DNA of 13,425 nt from PWND01 sp964601515 (lineage in GTDB: Bacteria > Bacteroidota > Bacteroidia > Bacteroidales > UBA7960): the NCBI GenBank assembly GCA_964601515.1, contig CAZRNU010000081.1, positions 1 through 13,425 on the forward strand, read 5' to 3'. The first letter of the stretch is position 1. Every line of letters starts with the position of its first letter. Shown piece by piece: positions 12,912 through 13,425 of this stretch. The notes under the pieces were generated by a model that saw only the letters and a program-made list of their open reading frames with translations, was not told the origin of the DNA and made no database searches. Both the position numbers and the translations under genes were made by a program.

Positions 12912-13425
12912 GGTTAACCCTATCTTAATTTCATCATTAATAAGATTATCACCGAGGTTTTCAAAGAATTTACCACTTCCAAATCTTACGTCAAACAAAG
13001 AGCGGTCGAATGAAAAGTCAGCCTTAGCAGTTAGCTTTTCATCCTCAACTTTTACAAAAGCAGGGAAAGAAATACCATGTGTTATTCCTTTAATTGTGAG
13101 ATTGCCTTTTATCTGAAAGTTTGGCATGCCTGCTGCTGCATCTTCAATTTCTGATATTTGCGCCATATCGAAATATGCCTCAGAAAATTTCTCAACAGAG
13201 AAAAAATCATCCGATTCAAGATGGCCTTTCAGCCTCGCATTCATTGCAGGATTTTCAATGTCCAAAACTACAATTTTGGTCATATCAATTACAACCTTAC
13301 CTCCAACAAGCACATCATCAACAAGATAAAGTTCTCCTGATTTCACACCAATAGTTCCATCGTGAGCCGATCCAACCATTTTTGAACCTACCCAGGAAAC
13401 AGTAGTTTTATCAACATCAATAGCC
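12882..13425 (-). CDS. YceI family protein, N-terminus beyond window
   Basis: The visible 180 residues form a YceI-like domain, a lipocalin-like beta-barrel that binds isoprenoid-type lipids and is usually periplasmic. The reading frame stays open to the window edge, and its first visible residues (AIDVDKTTVSWVGSKMVGSA) match the start of mature YceI proteins, so the Met at 13377-13379 is internal. The true start, probably with a signal peptide, lies beyond 13425. Further typical parts are HDGTIGVKSGEL, HLESDDFFSVEKFSEAYFD and the near-C-terminal INDEIKIGLTVVA. The final residues TSSRP and the TAA stop are encoded inside REP-like copy 5, so the original C-terminus has probably been replaced. 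No partner gene is visible. Confidence 0.88.
   Translation of the reverse strand, partial: AIDVDKTTVSWVGSKMVGSAHDGTIGVKSGELYLVDDVLVGGKVVIDMTKIVVLDIENPAMNARLKGHLESDDFFSVEKFSEAYFDMAQISEIEDAAAGMPNFQIKGNLTIKGITHGISFPAFVKVEDEKLTAKADFSFDRSLFDVRFGSGKFFENLGDNLINDEIKIGLTVVASTSSRP

Overview
The window looks like a chromosomal segment of an AT-rich, probably anaerobic member of the Bacteroidota. No single marker proves this. The support is several TAnnTTTG-type -7 promoter boxes, a fused M56 peptidase/TonB protein next to a BlaI-type repressor, a Bacteroidota-style GIY-YIG protein, and many short intergenic repeats of the kind common in that phylum. The species cannot be named from the sequence.

Layout. 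The left edge is the 3' part of a tRNA-Cys(GCA) with a strong terminator, then a repeat-rich spacer. Next come two divergent genes of the selenium-dependent molybdenum hydroxylase set: a MocA/YgfJ-like nucleotidyltransferase (329-913, minus) and YgfK (1189-4467, plus), a 1092-residue FMN/FAD/Fe-S oxidoreductase. A 385-bp spacer of tandem repeats and palindromes (4468-4852) separates them from a minus-strand sensor/repressor pair: M56 peptidase-TonB (4853-6127) and BlaI-like repressor (6135-6503), with two clear operators upstream. A plus-strand operon follows: a fold-type II PLP enzyme of unknown reaction (6748-8229), a threonine-synthase-like PLP enzyme (8316-9551), and an 850-residue two-part (2Fe-2S plus molybdopterin) selenium-dependent xanthine dehydrogenase-type hydroxylase (9548-12100), whose start codon overlaps the stop of the preceding gene. 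The right edge holds a GIY-YIG domain protein (12330-12611), a cluster of five hairpin repeats with an 18-bp-stem palindrome, and a YceI-family gene on the minus strand that runs off the window.

How the genes may work together. YgfJ, YgfK and the hydroxylase belong to a set known from anaerobes such as enterobacteria, enterococci and clostridia, where homologues have been tied to selenium-labelled molybdenum hydroxylases and to anaerobic purine or urate breakdown. In those clusters a PLP ammonia-lyase (YgeX) releases ammonia from 2,3-diaminopropionate. No YgeX, SsnA, HyuA, YgeY or YgfM homologue is visible here; two other PLP enzymes share the hydroxylase operon. The best candidate for a new system is therefore a Bacteroidota variant of anaerobic N-heterocycle catabolism in which the PLP pair handles the ring-opened amino-acid product and YgfK exchanges electrons with a hydroxylase lacking its own FAD domain. 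This role is inference.

The non-coding DNA is also notable. Nearly every gene 3' end abuts a different short tandem or palindromic repeat. In three cases (13-bp, 8-bp and REP-like repeats) the stop codon lies inside a repeat unit. The REP-like repeats show compensatory base changes that support a conserved hairpin.
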